Shown: positions 44,126 to 55,634, counted from the first letter of the stretch. The stretch: 64,000 nucleotides of DNA from Nocardiopsis_B mangrovi (GCF_042653925.1 NZ_JBHSFQ010000028.1:1-64000), one strand, 5' to 3'. Translations and numbers: made by a program. The notes: generated by a model from the letters alone, not told the origin.

Positions 44126-46024
44126 TCACAGGTGGCGGGACCACCAGTCGAGGATGGCCTCGAACCGGGCGACGCGGTGGCTGGGCAGGCCCGAGCGCGA
44201 CATCTCGTGGCCCTCTCCCGGGAAGAGGAGCATCTCGGTCTCGACGCCCCGCAGCCGCAGGGCGACGAACAGCCGCTGTGCCTGCTCCAAGGGGCAGCGC
44301 CAGTCCTGCTCCGCGTGGATGATCAGCATCGGGATGCCGATCTTGTCCGCGTGGGTGAGCGGGCTCTGCTCCCTCCAGCCGGCCGGGTCGGCGCCGTAGA
44401 GGTCGAAGGCGAATGCCCACCCCTCGTCGCTGGTGCCGTGGAAGCTGTCGATGGCGTTGACCGCGCGCTCGCTGATGGCGGCCTTGAACCGGTCGCCGTG
44501 GTGGGCCGCCAGCCACGTGGTCATGAACCCGCCGTGCGACCCGCCCAGCACCCCCGCGCGCGACGCGTCGAGGCCGCCGCCGGCCAGCGCCGCGTCCAGG
44601 AGCGCGAGGAGGTCGGCGGCCGACACCCGGCCGACGTCGCCGACCACGGCCTTGCCGTGCGCCTGCCCGTACCCCGACGAGCCCCGCGGGTTGCCCATGA
44701 CGACGGCGTAGCCGGCGCCGGCGTAGACCTGGGCCTCGTCGAAGAGCTGCCAGCCGTACATGCGGAACGGCCCGCCGTGGATCATCAGCAGCACCGGGTG
44801 GGGCCCCGGCCCTTCGGGGCGGACCAGCCAGCCGTGCACGGGGTGGCCGTCGGGAGCGGTCGTGGTGATCTCCTCCAGCGGGCGCGGGGACCCGTCCCCG
44901 GCGAACCCGGTCAGCGCCCGCTCCCCGCCGTCGATCCGCACCAGCTCGCCGGAGCTCGCACCGTCGGCGACCGTCACCACGGCCGTGCCCGCCGCGTACG
45001 CCGCCGCCTGGACCTGCCGCGGCCCCGAGACCAGGGTGGCGGGCTCCCCGCCGCCGTAGGGGACGCTCACGAGCTCGACCGATCCGCGCCGCTCCACCGG
45101 GACCAGGACACCGTCGTCGGCGGGGACGGGGATCCCTCCGGGCGCGATGTGGTGGTCCTCCTCCGCGAGCAGCCGCAGCGGCGGTGCGGAGCCGTCGACG
45201 GGAACCGACCACAGGCTCAGCTGGCGGGCGACGTGCCAGGCGCTGTTCTCGCTGATGTCGACGCCGGTGAAGCAGACGGTGCGGCCGTCGGGGGCGAACC
45301 GGACGGACTCCACCATGTGGCCGGTGCCCGTGAGGCGGCGCAGGCCCGATCCGTCGGGGGCGCACACCCAGACGTCGGACGTGTGGTCGCGGTCGCGGCC
45401 CTCGTGGAGCGCCGCCTCGAAGGCCAGCAGGGTCCCGTCGGGGCTCCAGGAGACGCTCCGGTGGTCGCCGTCCCCATGAGTGACGCGCACCGGCGTTCCC
45501 GGGCCTTCGTCGCGTGCCCGGTCGGCATCGGCGACGAAGACGTGGAACCGCCGGTCGTTGGTGAAGCCGACCCCGTCGTAGCGGTACCGCAGGCCGGTGA
45601 TCCGGCGCGGCGGCTCCTTGCCGGGGTCGCCCGCATACCGCCCCTCCTCCGGCACGCGGGCGCTGTAGGCGATCCGCCGGGAGTCGGGGCTCCACCGCGG
45701 TTCCCCGACCCCGAGGGGGTGGTCGGTGACCTGCCAGGGCTCCCCGCCGCCGGTGCCCATCACGTACAGCTGCGCGGGGCCCGGTCCGCCGCGCAGGAAC
45801 GCCAGCCGGCGGCCGTCGGGCGAGAACACCGGCGCGCTGTCGAGCGGGCCGTTGGTCAGCCTCGCGGGGTCGGCGGAGCCGTCGGCGGGGACCGACCACA
45901 ACGCTCCGCGGTAGTCGTCGGTGCCGAGATCGGGCCGGGTGAGGGCCACGACGGCGGTGCGGCCGTCGGGAGACAGGGAGGGAGCGCCGAGGGAGTGGAG
46001 CCGGACGATGTCATCTGGTCTCAT
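44126..46024 (-). CDS. S9 family (acylaminoacyl-type) serine peptidase
   Basis: A 632-aa prolyl-oligopeptidase-family enzyme: an N-terminal beta-propeller (about 1-370; repeats such as PSLSPDGRTAVVAL, PVFSPDGRRLAF, VSWSPDGTLLAF) and a C-terminal alpha/beta hydrolase. Catalytic Ser is in LGGSHGGFMTTWL, Asp in IIHAEQDWRCPL and His in GEGHEMSRSG. No signal peptide, so it is probably a cytoplasmic peptidase. ATG 46024 is supported by TAGGGT (46032-46037, complement) seven bases upstream, a leaderless pattern. Confidence 0.92.
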   Translation of the reverse strand: MRPDDIVRLHSLGAPSLSPDGRTAVVALTRPDLGTDDYRGALWSVPADGSADPARLTNGPLDSAPVFSPDGRRLAFLRGGPGPAQLYVMGTGGGEPWQVTDHPLGVGEPRWSPDSRRIAYSARVPEEGRYAGDPGKEPPRRITGLRYRYDGVGFTNDRRFHVFVADADRARDEGPGTPVRVTHGDGDHRSVSWSPDGTLLAFEAALHEGRDRDHTSDVWVCAPDGSGLRRLTGTGHMVESVRFAPDGRTVCFTGVDISENSAWHVARQLSLWSVPVDGSAPPLRLLAEEDHHIAPGGIPVPADDGVLVPVERRGSVELVSVPYGGGEPATLVSGPRQVQAAAYAAGTAVVTVADGASSGELVRIDGGERALTGFAGDGSPRPLEEITTTAPDGHPVHGWLVRPEGPGPHPVLLMIHGGPFRMYGWQLFDEAQVYAGAGYAVVMGNPRGSSGYGQAHGKAVVGDVGRVSAADLLALLDAALAGGGLDASRAGVLGGSHGGFMTTWLAAHHGDRFKAAISERAVNAIDSFHGTSDEGWAFAFDLYGADPAGWREQSPLTHADKIGIPMLIIHAEQDWRCPLEQAQRLFVALRLRGVETEMLLFPGEGHEMSRSGLPSHRVARFEAILDWWSRHL

Positions 46025-46099
46025 TCCGGCGACCCTAGCGAAGGCGCCCCGCACGCGACAGGGATTTCGCGGGCGCCGCCGCCCCGCCCGGACGAGCGG

Positions 46100-46132
46100 A
46101 GCGCCGCCGCGCCGGGTGGGCGCGGCGGCGCT
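46100..46132 (-). terminator. Terminator of acnA
   Basis: Arms agcgccgccgcgc (46100-46112) and gcgcggcggcgct (46120-46132), about 50 bp beyond the acnA stop. Confidence 0.65.
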
Positions 46133-46183
46133 CGCATGCCGCTGTGCGGGCCTGGTGGGCCCAAGGCGGGCCGGTGGCCCCGG

Positions 46184-48910
<2,727 letters not shown>

Positions 48911-49199
48911 GGTGATTGCCTCCTGATCTCGCCACTTTCTCCCAGCATCCTGCCGTAACAGGGGTGCCGGGACATCACTGAGGCTGCCCTAAGCAGATGA
49001 CCCGCAGAGCGCGGCCGGACCATCGTGCGGCGTGCCGGCGCCGTATCCGTTGCCGGTCCGGGCCCGTCTGCGCGGCTACCCGGGGCGGCAGCCGCCAACC
49101 TCACACGCTCGGGGTTTCCCGCTCGGCCCGCGGAGCGCCGCCACGGCGGCGCCGGCCGGGGGAACCGTCCTCGTCGCGGCGCGCCCAGTGATTCTGTTT
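48911..49199 (-). other. 289-bp region between acnA and its predicted promoter
   Basis: If the promoter at 49212-49240 serves acnA, this is a long 5' leader. I see no ORF with family features and no clear riboswitch or attenuator. Confidence 0.35.
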
Positions 49200-49246
49200 T
49201 ATCTCGATATCAAGCTATCTGACAGGTATCTCGATATCAAGCTATC
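49200..49246. repeat. Tandem 20-bp direct repeat, operator-like
   Basis: tatctcgatatcaagctatc occurs at 49200-49219 and again, identical, at 49227-49246 (period 27 bp). The core tctcgatatcaag is close to palindromic around GATATC, like binding sites of MarR-family dimers. The A/T-rich composition stands out from the surroundings. Confidence 0.8.
49212..49240 (-). promoter_or_regulatory. Promoter inside the tandem repeat, reading toward acnA
   Basis: On the minus strand TTGATA (49240-49235) in one repeat copy and TAGCTT (49217-49212) in the other are separated by exactly 17 bp. A repressor bound to the repeats would cover both elements. It reads toward acnA, the next gene on this strand. Confidence 0.55.
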
Positions 49247-49263
49247 CGCCTCCGGAAACGCCG

Positions 49264-49298
49264 CCCGCGCCGCACCCTGAGGCCGGGTGCGGCGCGGG
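49264..49298 (-). terminator. Terminator of the LLM oxidoreductase gene
   Basis: 14-bp perfect arms (cccgcgccgcaccc and its complement) with a 7-base loop, just beyond the stop at 49315. Confidence 0.75.
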
Positions 49299-49314
49299 CG
49301 TGCGCGGCGCGCCG

Positions 49315-50244
49315 CTATGCCACCTGGGGGGCCACCTGCGCGGCGACCAGTTCCAGGTGGTCGAGGTCGGTCAGGTCGAGCACCTGGAGGTACACGCGCT
49401 CGGCGCCGATCTCCGCGAACCGGCCGATCTTGTCGACCAGCTCCTCCGGGGTGCCCGCCAGACCGTTCCGCCGCAGCTCCTCCGGCGCCCGCCCGATCGC
49501 CTCGGCGCGCCGGGCGACCTCGGCGTCGTCGCGCCCGCAGCACAGCACCTGCGCGGCCGAGTACACCATCGGCGCGGTCCGGCCGGCGGCCTTCACCGCC
49601 GACCGGGTGCGCTCGAAAGCGGCGGCGGTGTCCTCGACCGACGAGAACGGGACGTTGTACTCGTCGGCGTGCGCCGCGGCCAGCCGCGGGGTGCGCGTGG
49701 GCCCCGTTCCGCCGATCAGCACCGGCGGGCGCGGCTGGGACGGCTTGGGCAGGCCGGGCGCCCCCGAGAGCCGGTAGTGGCGGCCCTCGTAGTCGAACGT
49801 CTCGCCGAGCGGGGTCCCCCACAGCCCGGTGATGACGTCGAGCTGCTCCTCGAAGCGGTCGAACCGCTCGCGCGCCGACGCCGGGAACGGGATGCCGTAG
49901 GCCGTGTGCTCGGCCTCGAACCACCCGGCGCCGAAGCCCAGCTCCACCCGCCCGCCGCTCATCCGGTCCACCTGCGCGACGCTGATCGCCAGCGGCCCGG
50001 GGTGCCGGAACGTCGCCGCCGTCATCAGCGTGCCCAGGCGCACCCGGGAGGTCTCCCGCGCCAGCCCGGCCAGTGTGATCCAGGCGTCGGTCGGCCCGGG
50101 CAGGCCGTCGACGTCGCCCATGTGCAAGTAGTGGTCCGACCGGAAAAAAGCGTCGAACGAAAGGTCCTCGGTCGCCTTGGCCACCGCCAAGAGCGTGTCA
50201 TAGGACGCGCCCTGCTGCGGCTCGGTGAAAATCCTCAAACGCAT
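49315..50244 (-). CDS. LLM class F420-dependent oxidoreductase
   Basis: A 309-aa luciferase-like TIM-barrel oxidoreductase predicted to use coenzyme F420. Family segments include FRSDHYLHMGDVDGLPGPTD, RVRLGTLMTAATFRHPGPLA, GRVELGFGAGWFEAEH and PVLIGGTGPTRTPRLAA. ATG 50244 is chosen because GGGGGAGA lies at suitable distance; ATG 50253 is in frame. It is transcribed alone, divergent from the sigma-factor operon. The substrate is unknown. Confidence 0.9.
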   Translation of the reverse strand: MRLRIFTEPQQGASYDTLLAVAKATEDLSFDAFFRSDHYLHMGDVDGLPGPTDAWITLAGLARETSRVRLGTLMTAATFRHPGPLAISVAQVDRMSGGRVELGFGAGWFEAEHTAYGIPFPASARERFDRFEEQLDVITGLWGTPLGETFDYEGRHYRLSGAPGLPKPSQPRPPVLIGGTGPTRTPRLAAAHADEYNVPFSSVEDTAAAFERTRSAVKAAGRTAPMVYSAAQVLCCGRDDAEVARRAEAIGRAPEELRRNGLAGTPEELVDKIGRFAEIGAERVYLQVLDLTDLDHLELVAAQVAPQVA

Positions 50245-50439
50245 GCGCCCCATTCTCCCCCGCCCCACCCCCGGTGCCGAACCCGCGCTCCCCGCCGGGG
50301 GCGTCGTGCCCGCGTCTCCTTTCGCAGGCCGGACACCGCCGCCCGGGGCGCGGCCGGGTCCCGCGACGGGATAGCGTCGTGGAGATCGAGATCCGCCGAA
50401 CCGTGAACCGAACGCCCCCGATCCCGCGATAAGAGCACC

Positions 50440-51024
50440 GTGAAGTTGTTCCGCCGCGCCAAGCGCGCGCCCGACTACGATCCCGCCGGTTCGGACGCCG
50501 AACTCCTGGCAGCGGTCGCATCCGGTGAGACCGCGGCGCTGGAGATCCTGCACCGCCGCCACGCCCCATGGCTGCGCGCCCGGCTGCGCTACCGATGTTC
50601 CGACCCCGATCTGGTCGACGCGGCGGTCCAGGAGACGTTCCTGGCCGTCTGGCGCAACGCGGGCTCCTTCACCCCGCGCACGGCCGACGGCGACGCCGGA
50701 GCCTGGATCTGGACGATCGCGATCCGCCAGCTCATCAGCCAGATCCGCAAGAGCGCCAACCGCTGGATCGCCGAGGCCGACCCACAACCCTACGAGCCGA
50801 TCGGCGAGGCGTCCGCCGAGGACCTGGTGCTGCTGAGGATCGAGCACGGCCCCCTGGGGATGGCGCTCAACAACCTCTCCCCCGAACTGCGCAAGGCCCT
50901 CCAGGCCACGATCCTCGACGGACTCACCGTCCGCGAGGCCGCGCAGATCCTCGGTGTCCCCGAAGGAACCGTCAAGACGCGCGTCATGCGCGCCAAGGCC
51001 AAGCTCCGGGAGCAGCTGACATGA
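50440..51024 (+). CDS. ECF-type RNA polymerase sigma factor
   Basis: A 194-aa sigma-70 family factor with only regions 2 and 4. Region 2 is at about 25-95 (LEILHRRHAPWLRARLRYR, VDAAVQETFLAVWRNAGSF, and GAWIWTIAIRQLISQIRK with its conserved Trp/Arg). Region 4 at about 140-190 contains the HTH LTVREAAQILGVPEGTVKTR. Start GTG 50440, with a TAGCGT -10-like box at 50372-50377 implying a 60-nt leader. The stop overlaps the anti-sigma ATG (ATGA). Its regulon probably includes the ABC genes downstream. Confidence 0.93.
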   Translation: MKLFRRAKRAPDYDPAGSDAELLAAVASGETAALEILHRRHAPWLRARLRYRCSDPDLVDAAVQETFLAVWRNAGSFTPRTADGDAGAWIWTIAIRQLISQIRKSANRWIAEADPQPYEPIGEASAEDLVLLRIEHGPLGMALNNLSPELRKALQATILDGLTVREAAQILGVPEGTVKTRVMRAKAKLREQLT

Positions 51025-51833
51025 CCTGGCACCTCACTTCCCGGCAACTCACCGACTACTCGACCGGAAACGCGGACGACGCGATCGCCATGTCAGCCGA
51101 AGCCCACCTCATGCACTGTGCCATCTGCCGGGCGGCCCTGCCCGGCGACGACGACTGGCTCGAATCGAGCTGGGCCGACCTGCGCGACATCGTCGACCGG
51201 CCGCGCCGCGGTCTGCTGGAGCGCCTGCTGACGGCGGTCGGCATCAACGAGGCCACCGCCCGGCTGCTCGTGGCCACCCCCGCGCTCTACCGCGCCTGGC
51301 TGGTGGCGATGGTGGCCGTGCTGGGCTGCGCGGTGGCCACCGCCTACACGGTGCACGGCGGGTCGCTGCTGTTCTACTTCCTGGCCCCGGTCCTGCCCCT
51401 GGGCGGGGTGGCGCTGGCCTACGGGCGCACGGTCGACCCCGCGCACGAGTTCACCGGCGTCACCCCCATGGCGGGGCAGCGCCTGTTGTTCGTCCGCGCC
51501 CTGGCCGTCCTGGTCCCCGCTCTGGTCCTGTGCACGGTCGCGGCGCTGCTGCTGCCCGGCAAGGGGCCCGCCGAGTGGGGGCCGGTGGCCTGGCTGCTGC
51601 CGGCGCTCACCCTGGTCGCGGGGTCCCTGGCCCTGAGCCGGTGGCTCAACCTCGGTGTCTCGAGCGCGATGATCGGCGGGGGGTGGCTGGCCGCCCTCGC
51701 CATCAGCACCGCCGAGCGCCAGGCCGCGCCCGCGCACTTCTTCGCGCCCGAGGCCCAGGCGGCGTGGGCGGTCGCGCTCACCGCCACCGTCTCGCTCTAC
51801 CTGATCGTCATCATCCGCGCCAAGCGCGCCTGA
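51021..51833 (+). CDS. Membrane zinc-binding anti-sigma factor-like protein
   Basis: A 270-aa protein with a short cytoplasmic zf-HC2/ZAS domain followed by six or so hydrophobic helices. The zinc motif is H29-x3-C33-x2-C36 (AHLMHCAIC), the signature of zinc-associated anti-sigma domains. Membrane segments include AWLVAMVAVLGCAVATAY, LFVRALAVLVPALVLCTVA and WAVALTATVSLYLIVII. The multi-pass membrane part is far larger than in typical one-helix anti-sigma factors and may sense the transporter or the membrane. Coupled to the sigma gene by an ATGA overlap. Confidence 0.87.
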   Translation: MTWHLTSRQLTDYSTGNADDAIAMSAEAHLMHCAICRAALPGDDDWLESSWADLRDIVDRPRRGLLERLLTAVGINEATARLLVATPALYRAWLVAMVAVLGCAVATAYTVHGGSLLFYFLAPVLPLGGVALAYGRTVDPAHEFTGVTPMAGQRLLFVRALAVLVPALVLCTVAALLLPGKGPAEWGPVAWLLPALTLVAGSLALSRWLNLGVSSAMIGGGWLAALAISTAERQAAPAHFFAPEAQAAWAVALTATVSLYLIVIIRAKRA

Positions 51834-51856
51834 CCCCTGGAAAAGACCGACCACCG

Positions 51857-52768
51857 ATGCCGACGACGAGCGCGCCGACGGGCACCACCGTGACCGCCCG
51901 CGGCCTGACCAAGCGCTTCGGACTGCACACCGCGCTGAACGACCTGACCCTGGACATCGGCAACGGTGTCACGGGCCTGCTCGGCCGCAACGGCGCCGGC
52001 AAGACCACCCTCCTGCGCTGTTTGGCGACCGACCTCGACCCCGGGGCGGGCGAGCTGCGGATCTTCGGACGGTCCGCGGCCACCACCGCCGACCGGACGA
52101 CGATCCGCCGCCAGCTCGGCCACCTGCCGCAGAACCCGTCGCTGTACCCGCACTTCACGGCGTTCGGCCTGCTCGACTACCTCGCCGTGCTCAAGGAGCT
52201 GGGCGGGCGTCGCGCCCGCCACGACGAAGTGCGCCGGGTGCTGGCGGCGGTCGCGCTCTACGACCGCCGGCACAGCCGCATCCGCCGGCTGTCCGGCGGC
52301 ATGCGCCAGCGCCTGGCCCTGGCGGGGGCGCTGCTCGGCGACCCCCGCCTGCTGCTGCTCGACGAGCCCACGATCGGGCTCGACCCCGAGCAGCGCATCC
52401 GCTTCCGCGACCTGATCGCGGAGTTCGCCACCACGCGAACCGCGGTGCTGTCCACCCACCAGATCGAGGACGTCGCGGCGCTGTGCACGCGGGTGCTCGT
52501 CCTCGACGAGGGGCGGCTCGTCTTCGCCGGGACCCCGGCCGAGCTGACCGCCGGGGCGCGGGGCCGGGTGTGGTCACTGCCCGAGCGCCCCATCGGGGGC
52601 ACCACGACCTGGCGCAGCCCCGACGGCCGCTACCGGGTCCTCACCCCGAACTCGACGGAGCCGCCGCAGGGCTACGAGGGGTCCGCCGAGCCGGTGGCCC
52701 CCACTCTGGAGGACGGCTACCTGATCCTCACCGGGTCCGCCGGCGCAGCCGCTCCGGACCGGCCATGA
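51857..52768 (+). CDS. ABC transporter ATP-binding protein
   Basis: A 303-aa ATPase of an exporter: Walker A LGRNGAGKTTLL, Q-loop LPQNPSLYPHF, signature RLSGGMRQRLALA, Walker B RLLLLDEPTIGLDPE and H-loop LSTHQIED. A 70-residue C-terminal extension (SLPERPIGGTTTW, RVLTPNSTEPPQGYEGSAEP) follows the ATPase core, as in bacitracin/lantibiotic-type exporters. ATG 51857 comes 23 bp after the anti-sigma stop, and the stop overlaps the permease ATG. Confidence 0.92.
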   Translation: MPTTSAPTGTTVTARGLTKRFGLHTALNDLTLDIGNGVTGLLGRNGAGKTTLLRCLATDLDPGAGELRIFGRSAATTADRTTIRRQLGHLPQNPSLYPHFTAFGLLDYLAVLKELGGRRARHDEVRRVLAAVALYDRRHSRIRRLSGGMRQRLALAGALLGDPRLLLLDEPTIGLDPEQRIRFRDLIAEFATTRTAVLSTHQIEDVAALCTRVLVLDEGRLVFAGTPAELTAGARGRVWSLPERPIGGTTTWRSPDGRYRVLTPNSTEPPQGYEGSAEPVAPTLEDGYLILTGSAGAAAPDRP

Positions 52769-54336
52769 CGGCGTCCTTCCTCCGGCTGGTCGGCTTCGAG
52801 TCGCTGCGCCTGGCGCGCAGCCCCCTGCTGTACGTCGCGATCGCCTTCGCCCTGGTGACCGTCGTCGGCTTCACGGCCGCGGGCACGCTCGGCTCGGACG
52901 CCTTCCACCTGTGGACCATGCGGCCGTCGGACTCGCTGCCGACCTGGGGCGCCGTCGTCGACGACATGGTGTCCTGCGCGAAGTACATCTCGGCGGGGAT
53001 GTTCTTCGCCGCCTTCCCCCTCGCGCTGCGCGAGGCCCGCCACGGCCACTCCGTCGTCGCCCCGTTGGGCCGCAGGGCGCGCGTCGCGGCGCTGCTGGCC
53101 GCGACCGTCCTCGTCGGCGGCCTGACGGGGGCGCTCTCGTTCGCGGTCCTGCTCATCCCCCAGGGCCCGGTGGCGATCGCGGGGGGTACCAGCGCGGCCG
53201 CGTTCACCGTCCCCCTGATCCTGCCGATGGCGGGGGGCGCGCTCGGCGTCCTCGCCGGGCTGTGGACGCGCTCGCGGGTCGCCATGATCGCCACCGCCGT
53301 CGCCACCGTGGCCTTCGGGGCGGCGCGCTTCATCACCGTCCCCCTGGTGGACCAGGTCTACGGGCTGCCCGACGCCCTCGTCCAGCCGGCCGGCGTCTAC
53401 GATCCCGGCGTGTGGGGGATCGCGCCCATCCACCTCGCCTACGTACTCCTGCTGCTGGGGGCCATCGCGACCCTGGCGCTGCTGCGCCACCGCCGGGGAC
53501 GGCGGGACACCGGCGTCATCGCCCTGGCCGCCGCGGTCTGCGTCACCGGGTCGGCGGTGACGTTCAGCGCGCAGTTCGGCTACGGGGAGCTCCTGGGGGT
53601 CGGCCCCCGGAAGTGGGCCGACATGGCCGCCCCCGACACCGGCCGGGTGTGCCAGACCCCCACCGCCGTCACCTACTGCTCCTACGAGGGGTACGAGCAC
53701 TGGATCCCCTACTGGCGGGAGGCCGTCGAGCCGGTGGTCCGAGCCGTGCCGGAGACCGAGCACGACCGGCTGCCGGTCGTGCGGCAGGTGGTGGCGTGGC
53801 CGCCGCTGAGCGAGGGCGACACATGGCCCCCCGAAGGCATGGCCGACCCCGGAGCCGTCTGGAGCGAGCGGCCCGAGCAGCGGGTCGACCTCGCCGACCA
53901 GGTGGCCCTCGTGGCGCTCGGCGCCCCGGAGTACCGCTTCTACTCGTGCAAACTCACCGGGCAGGCCCGGCTCCCGGTGTACCTGTGGCTGACGACCTAC
54001 GGCATCGAGGGCTACCGGGACCTGGTCTACCCGGCCTACGAGAACCGCGCCATCATCCACACGTTCGACATCGCGCTCGCCGTGGCGCTGTCCCAGACGC
54101 CCGACGACGAGGTCATCGCGGCGCTGCACCGGAACTGGGACCGGCTCGTCGCCCCCGCCACCACCCCGGAACAGGCGGCCGGCCTCCTCGGGGTGGAGGT
54201 CACCGCCATGGACCTCAAGCACGCCGACGCGCTGCTGGCCCCCTTCCGCGGCACCGCGATCCCCGATTCGGAGTTCGAGTCGCCCGACGAGGAGAACCCG
54301 GTCCCGCGGATGCGCGCCGTCCGGCCCTGCCGGTGA
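52765..54336 (+). CDS. ABC transporter permease with large uncharacterised C-terminal domain
   Basis: A 523-aa protein. Residues 1-272 form about six transmembrane helices of an ABC-2-like permease (LLYVAIAFALVTVVGFTAAG, ALLAATVLVGGLTGALSFAV). Residues 275-523 form a soluble domain I do not recognise. It carries C296 and C305 (RVCQTPTAVTYCSYEGYEHW), which could form a disulfide, a further Cys in YSCKLTGQ, and helical C-terminal segments. If it is extracytoplasmic it could be a sensor or peptidase-like part. ATG 52765 overlaps the ATPase stop, completing a four-gene operon with the sigma factor and anti-sigma protein. Confidence 0.85.
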   Translation: MTASFLRLVGFESLRLARSPLLYVAIAFALVTVVGFTAAGTLGSDAFHLWTMRPSDSLPTWGAVVDDMVSCAKYISAGMFFAAFPLALREARHGHSVVAPLGRRARVAALLAATVLVGGLTGALSFAVLLIPQGPVAIAGGTSAAAFTVPLILPMAGGALGVLAGLWTRSRVAMIATAVATVAFGAARFITVPLVDQVYGLPDALVQPAGVYDPGVWGIAPIHLAYVLLLLGAIATLALLRHRRGRRDTGVIALAAAVCVTGSAVTFSAQFGYGELLGVGPRKWADMAAPDTGRVCQTPTAVTYCSYEGYEHWIPYWREAVEPVVRAVPETEHDRLPVVRQVVAWPPLSEGDTWPPEGMADPGAVWSERPEQRVDLADQVALVALGAPEYRFYSCKLTGQARLPVYLWLTTYGIEGYRDLVYPAYENRAIIHTFDIALAVALSQTPDDEVIAALHRNWDRLVAPATTPEQAAGLLGVEVTAMDLKHADALLAPFRGTAIPDSEFESPDEENPVPRMRAVRPCR

Positions 54337-54374
54337 CGGCGGCGCAGGGTCGACGCACGGCCGGCCGCCGGCGG

Positions 54375-55634
54375 CTAGCCCCGGTCCAGCACCGCCAGGC
54401 ACTCCACGTGGTGGGTCATGGGGAAGGCGTCGAAGGCGCGCAGGGACGTGAGCGTGTACCCGGCACCGACGAAGGCCGCGATGTCGCGGGCCAGGGTCGC
54501 GGGGTCGCAGGAGACGTAGGCGACCCGGCGGTTGCGCAGCTCGGCGAGCTGCTCGGCCACCGCGCGGCCCACGCCGGCCCGCGGCGGGTCGACCACGGCG
54601 ACGTCCACCCGCATGTCGACCCATTCGCGCAGCTGGGTGGCCACATCGGCACGCTCCACCCGCGCCCACGGCACGTCGCGCAGGTTGTGCTGGGCGTCGC
54701 GGACGGCCTCGGGGTTGCTCTCGACCCCCAGGACCCGGCCCTCGGCGCCCACGGCCTCGGCCAGGGGGGCGGTGAACAGGCCCGCCCCGCAGTAGAGGTC
54801 GAGCACGGTCTCGCCCGGCTTCGGCTCAAGGGCGTCGAGGACGGCGTCGGTGAGGACCTGCGCGGCGGCGGGGTGCACCTGCCAGAACCCGCCGGCGCTC
54901 ACCCGGAACTCCCGGCCGCCCACGTTCTCGCGGATACCGCGGCGGCCCCGTACCGACTGGGTCTTGCCGCCCTTGAACCGGCGCAGGACGGCGGCCGACG
55001 CCTTCGGGGCGGGCAGGGCGGGCAGCTTGGTCCCGCGCGGCGTGACGATCACGGCGCTGTCCTTGGTGCTGCCCGACACCACGGTCTCGACCTCGGCGAT
55101 CGAGGGCCACTCCAGGTCGGTGACGCCCAGCCGGTCGACCTCGGGGTGGGCGATGGCACAGGCGTCGACGTGCTCCAGTTCGTGGGAGCGGTGCCGCCGC
55201 AGCCCGGCCGCGCCCGAGGCGTCGACCGCGAACCGCACACGGGTGCGCCAGCCCAGGCCGTCGGGTGTGCCGGGAAGCTCTTCGACGTCGACGTCGCGCT
55301 CGATGCCGGCGATGCGGCGCAGCTGCTCGGCGACGACCTGCGCCTTGATCCGGCGCTGCGCGGGCAGCGAGGCGTGCTGCCAGTCGCATCCGCCGCAGCG
55401 GCCGGGGCCGGCGAAGCGGCACGGCGGCTCGACCCGGTCGGGCGAGGGCTCCAGGATGTCGACGGCGTCGGCGCGCAGGAACCGCGCGGTCTCCTCGGTG
55501 ACACGGACGCGGACGCGCTCGCCGGGAAGGGCGTGGCGGACGAAGACGACCTGGTCGTCGTGGCGCCCCACACACCACCCGCCGTGCGCGACGTTGTCGA
55601 CCCGCAATTCCAGGTGGTGACCGATTCTGCTCAT
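54375..55634 (-). CDS. Class I SAM-dependent RNA m5U methyltransferase (TrmA/RumA family)
   Basis: A 419-aa methyltransferase for 5-methyluridine in rRNA or tRNA. An N-terminal TRAM domain (LELRVDNVAHGGWCVGRHDD, HALPGERVRVRV) binds RNA. An iron-sulfur-type Cys set follows (CRFAGPGRCGGCDWQH). The Rossmann domain has VLDLYCGAGLFTAPLA for SAM, DPPRAGVGRA, and the catalytic Cys in YVSCDPATLARD. ATG 55634 begins exactly at the TRAM domain; the frame opens 12 codons earlier. It is divergent from the TrkA pair. The exact target base is not deduced. Confidence 0.9.
   Translation of the reverse strand: MSRIGHHLELRVDNVAHGGWCVGRHDDQVVFVRHALPGERVRVRVTEETARFLRADAVDILEPSPDRVEPPCRFAGPGRCGGCDWQHASLPAQRRIKAQVVAEQLRRIAGIERDVDVEELPGTPDGLGWRTRVRFAVDASGAAGLRRHRSHELEHVDACAIAHPEVDRLGVTDLEWPSIAEVETVVSGSTKDSAVIVTPRGTKLPALPAPKASAAVLRRFKGGKTQSVRGRRGIRENVGGREFRVSAGGFWQVHPAAAQVLTDAVLDALEPKPGETVLDLYCGAGLFTAPLAEAVGAEGRVLGVESNPEAVRDAQHNLRDVPWARVERADVATQLREWVDMRVDVAVVDPPRAGVGRAVAEQLAELRNRRVAYVSCDPATLARDIAAFVGAGYTLTSLRAFDAFPMTHHVECLAVLDRG

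Noticed and set aside
41292..45899. A 1535-codon minus-strand frame across the ROK, kinase and peptidase genes.
   Set aside because: Arg/Pro-rich composition with no domain, while the other frames encode recognisable ROK, kinase and S9 proteins.
49200..49246. Start of a CRISPR array or insertion-sequence end.
   Set aside because: Only two copies with a 7-bp spacer, no further units, no transposase and no target duplication. A promoter/operator reading explains it better.
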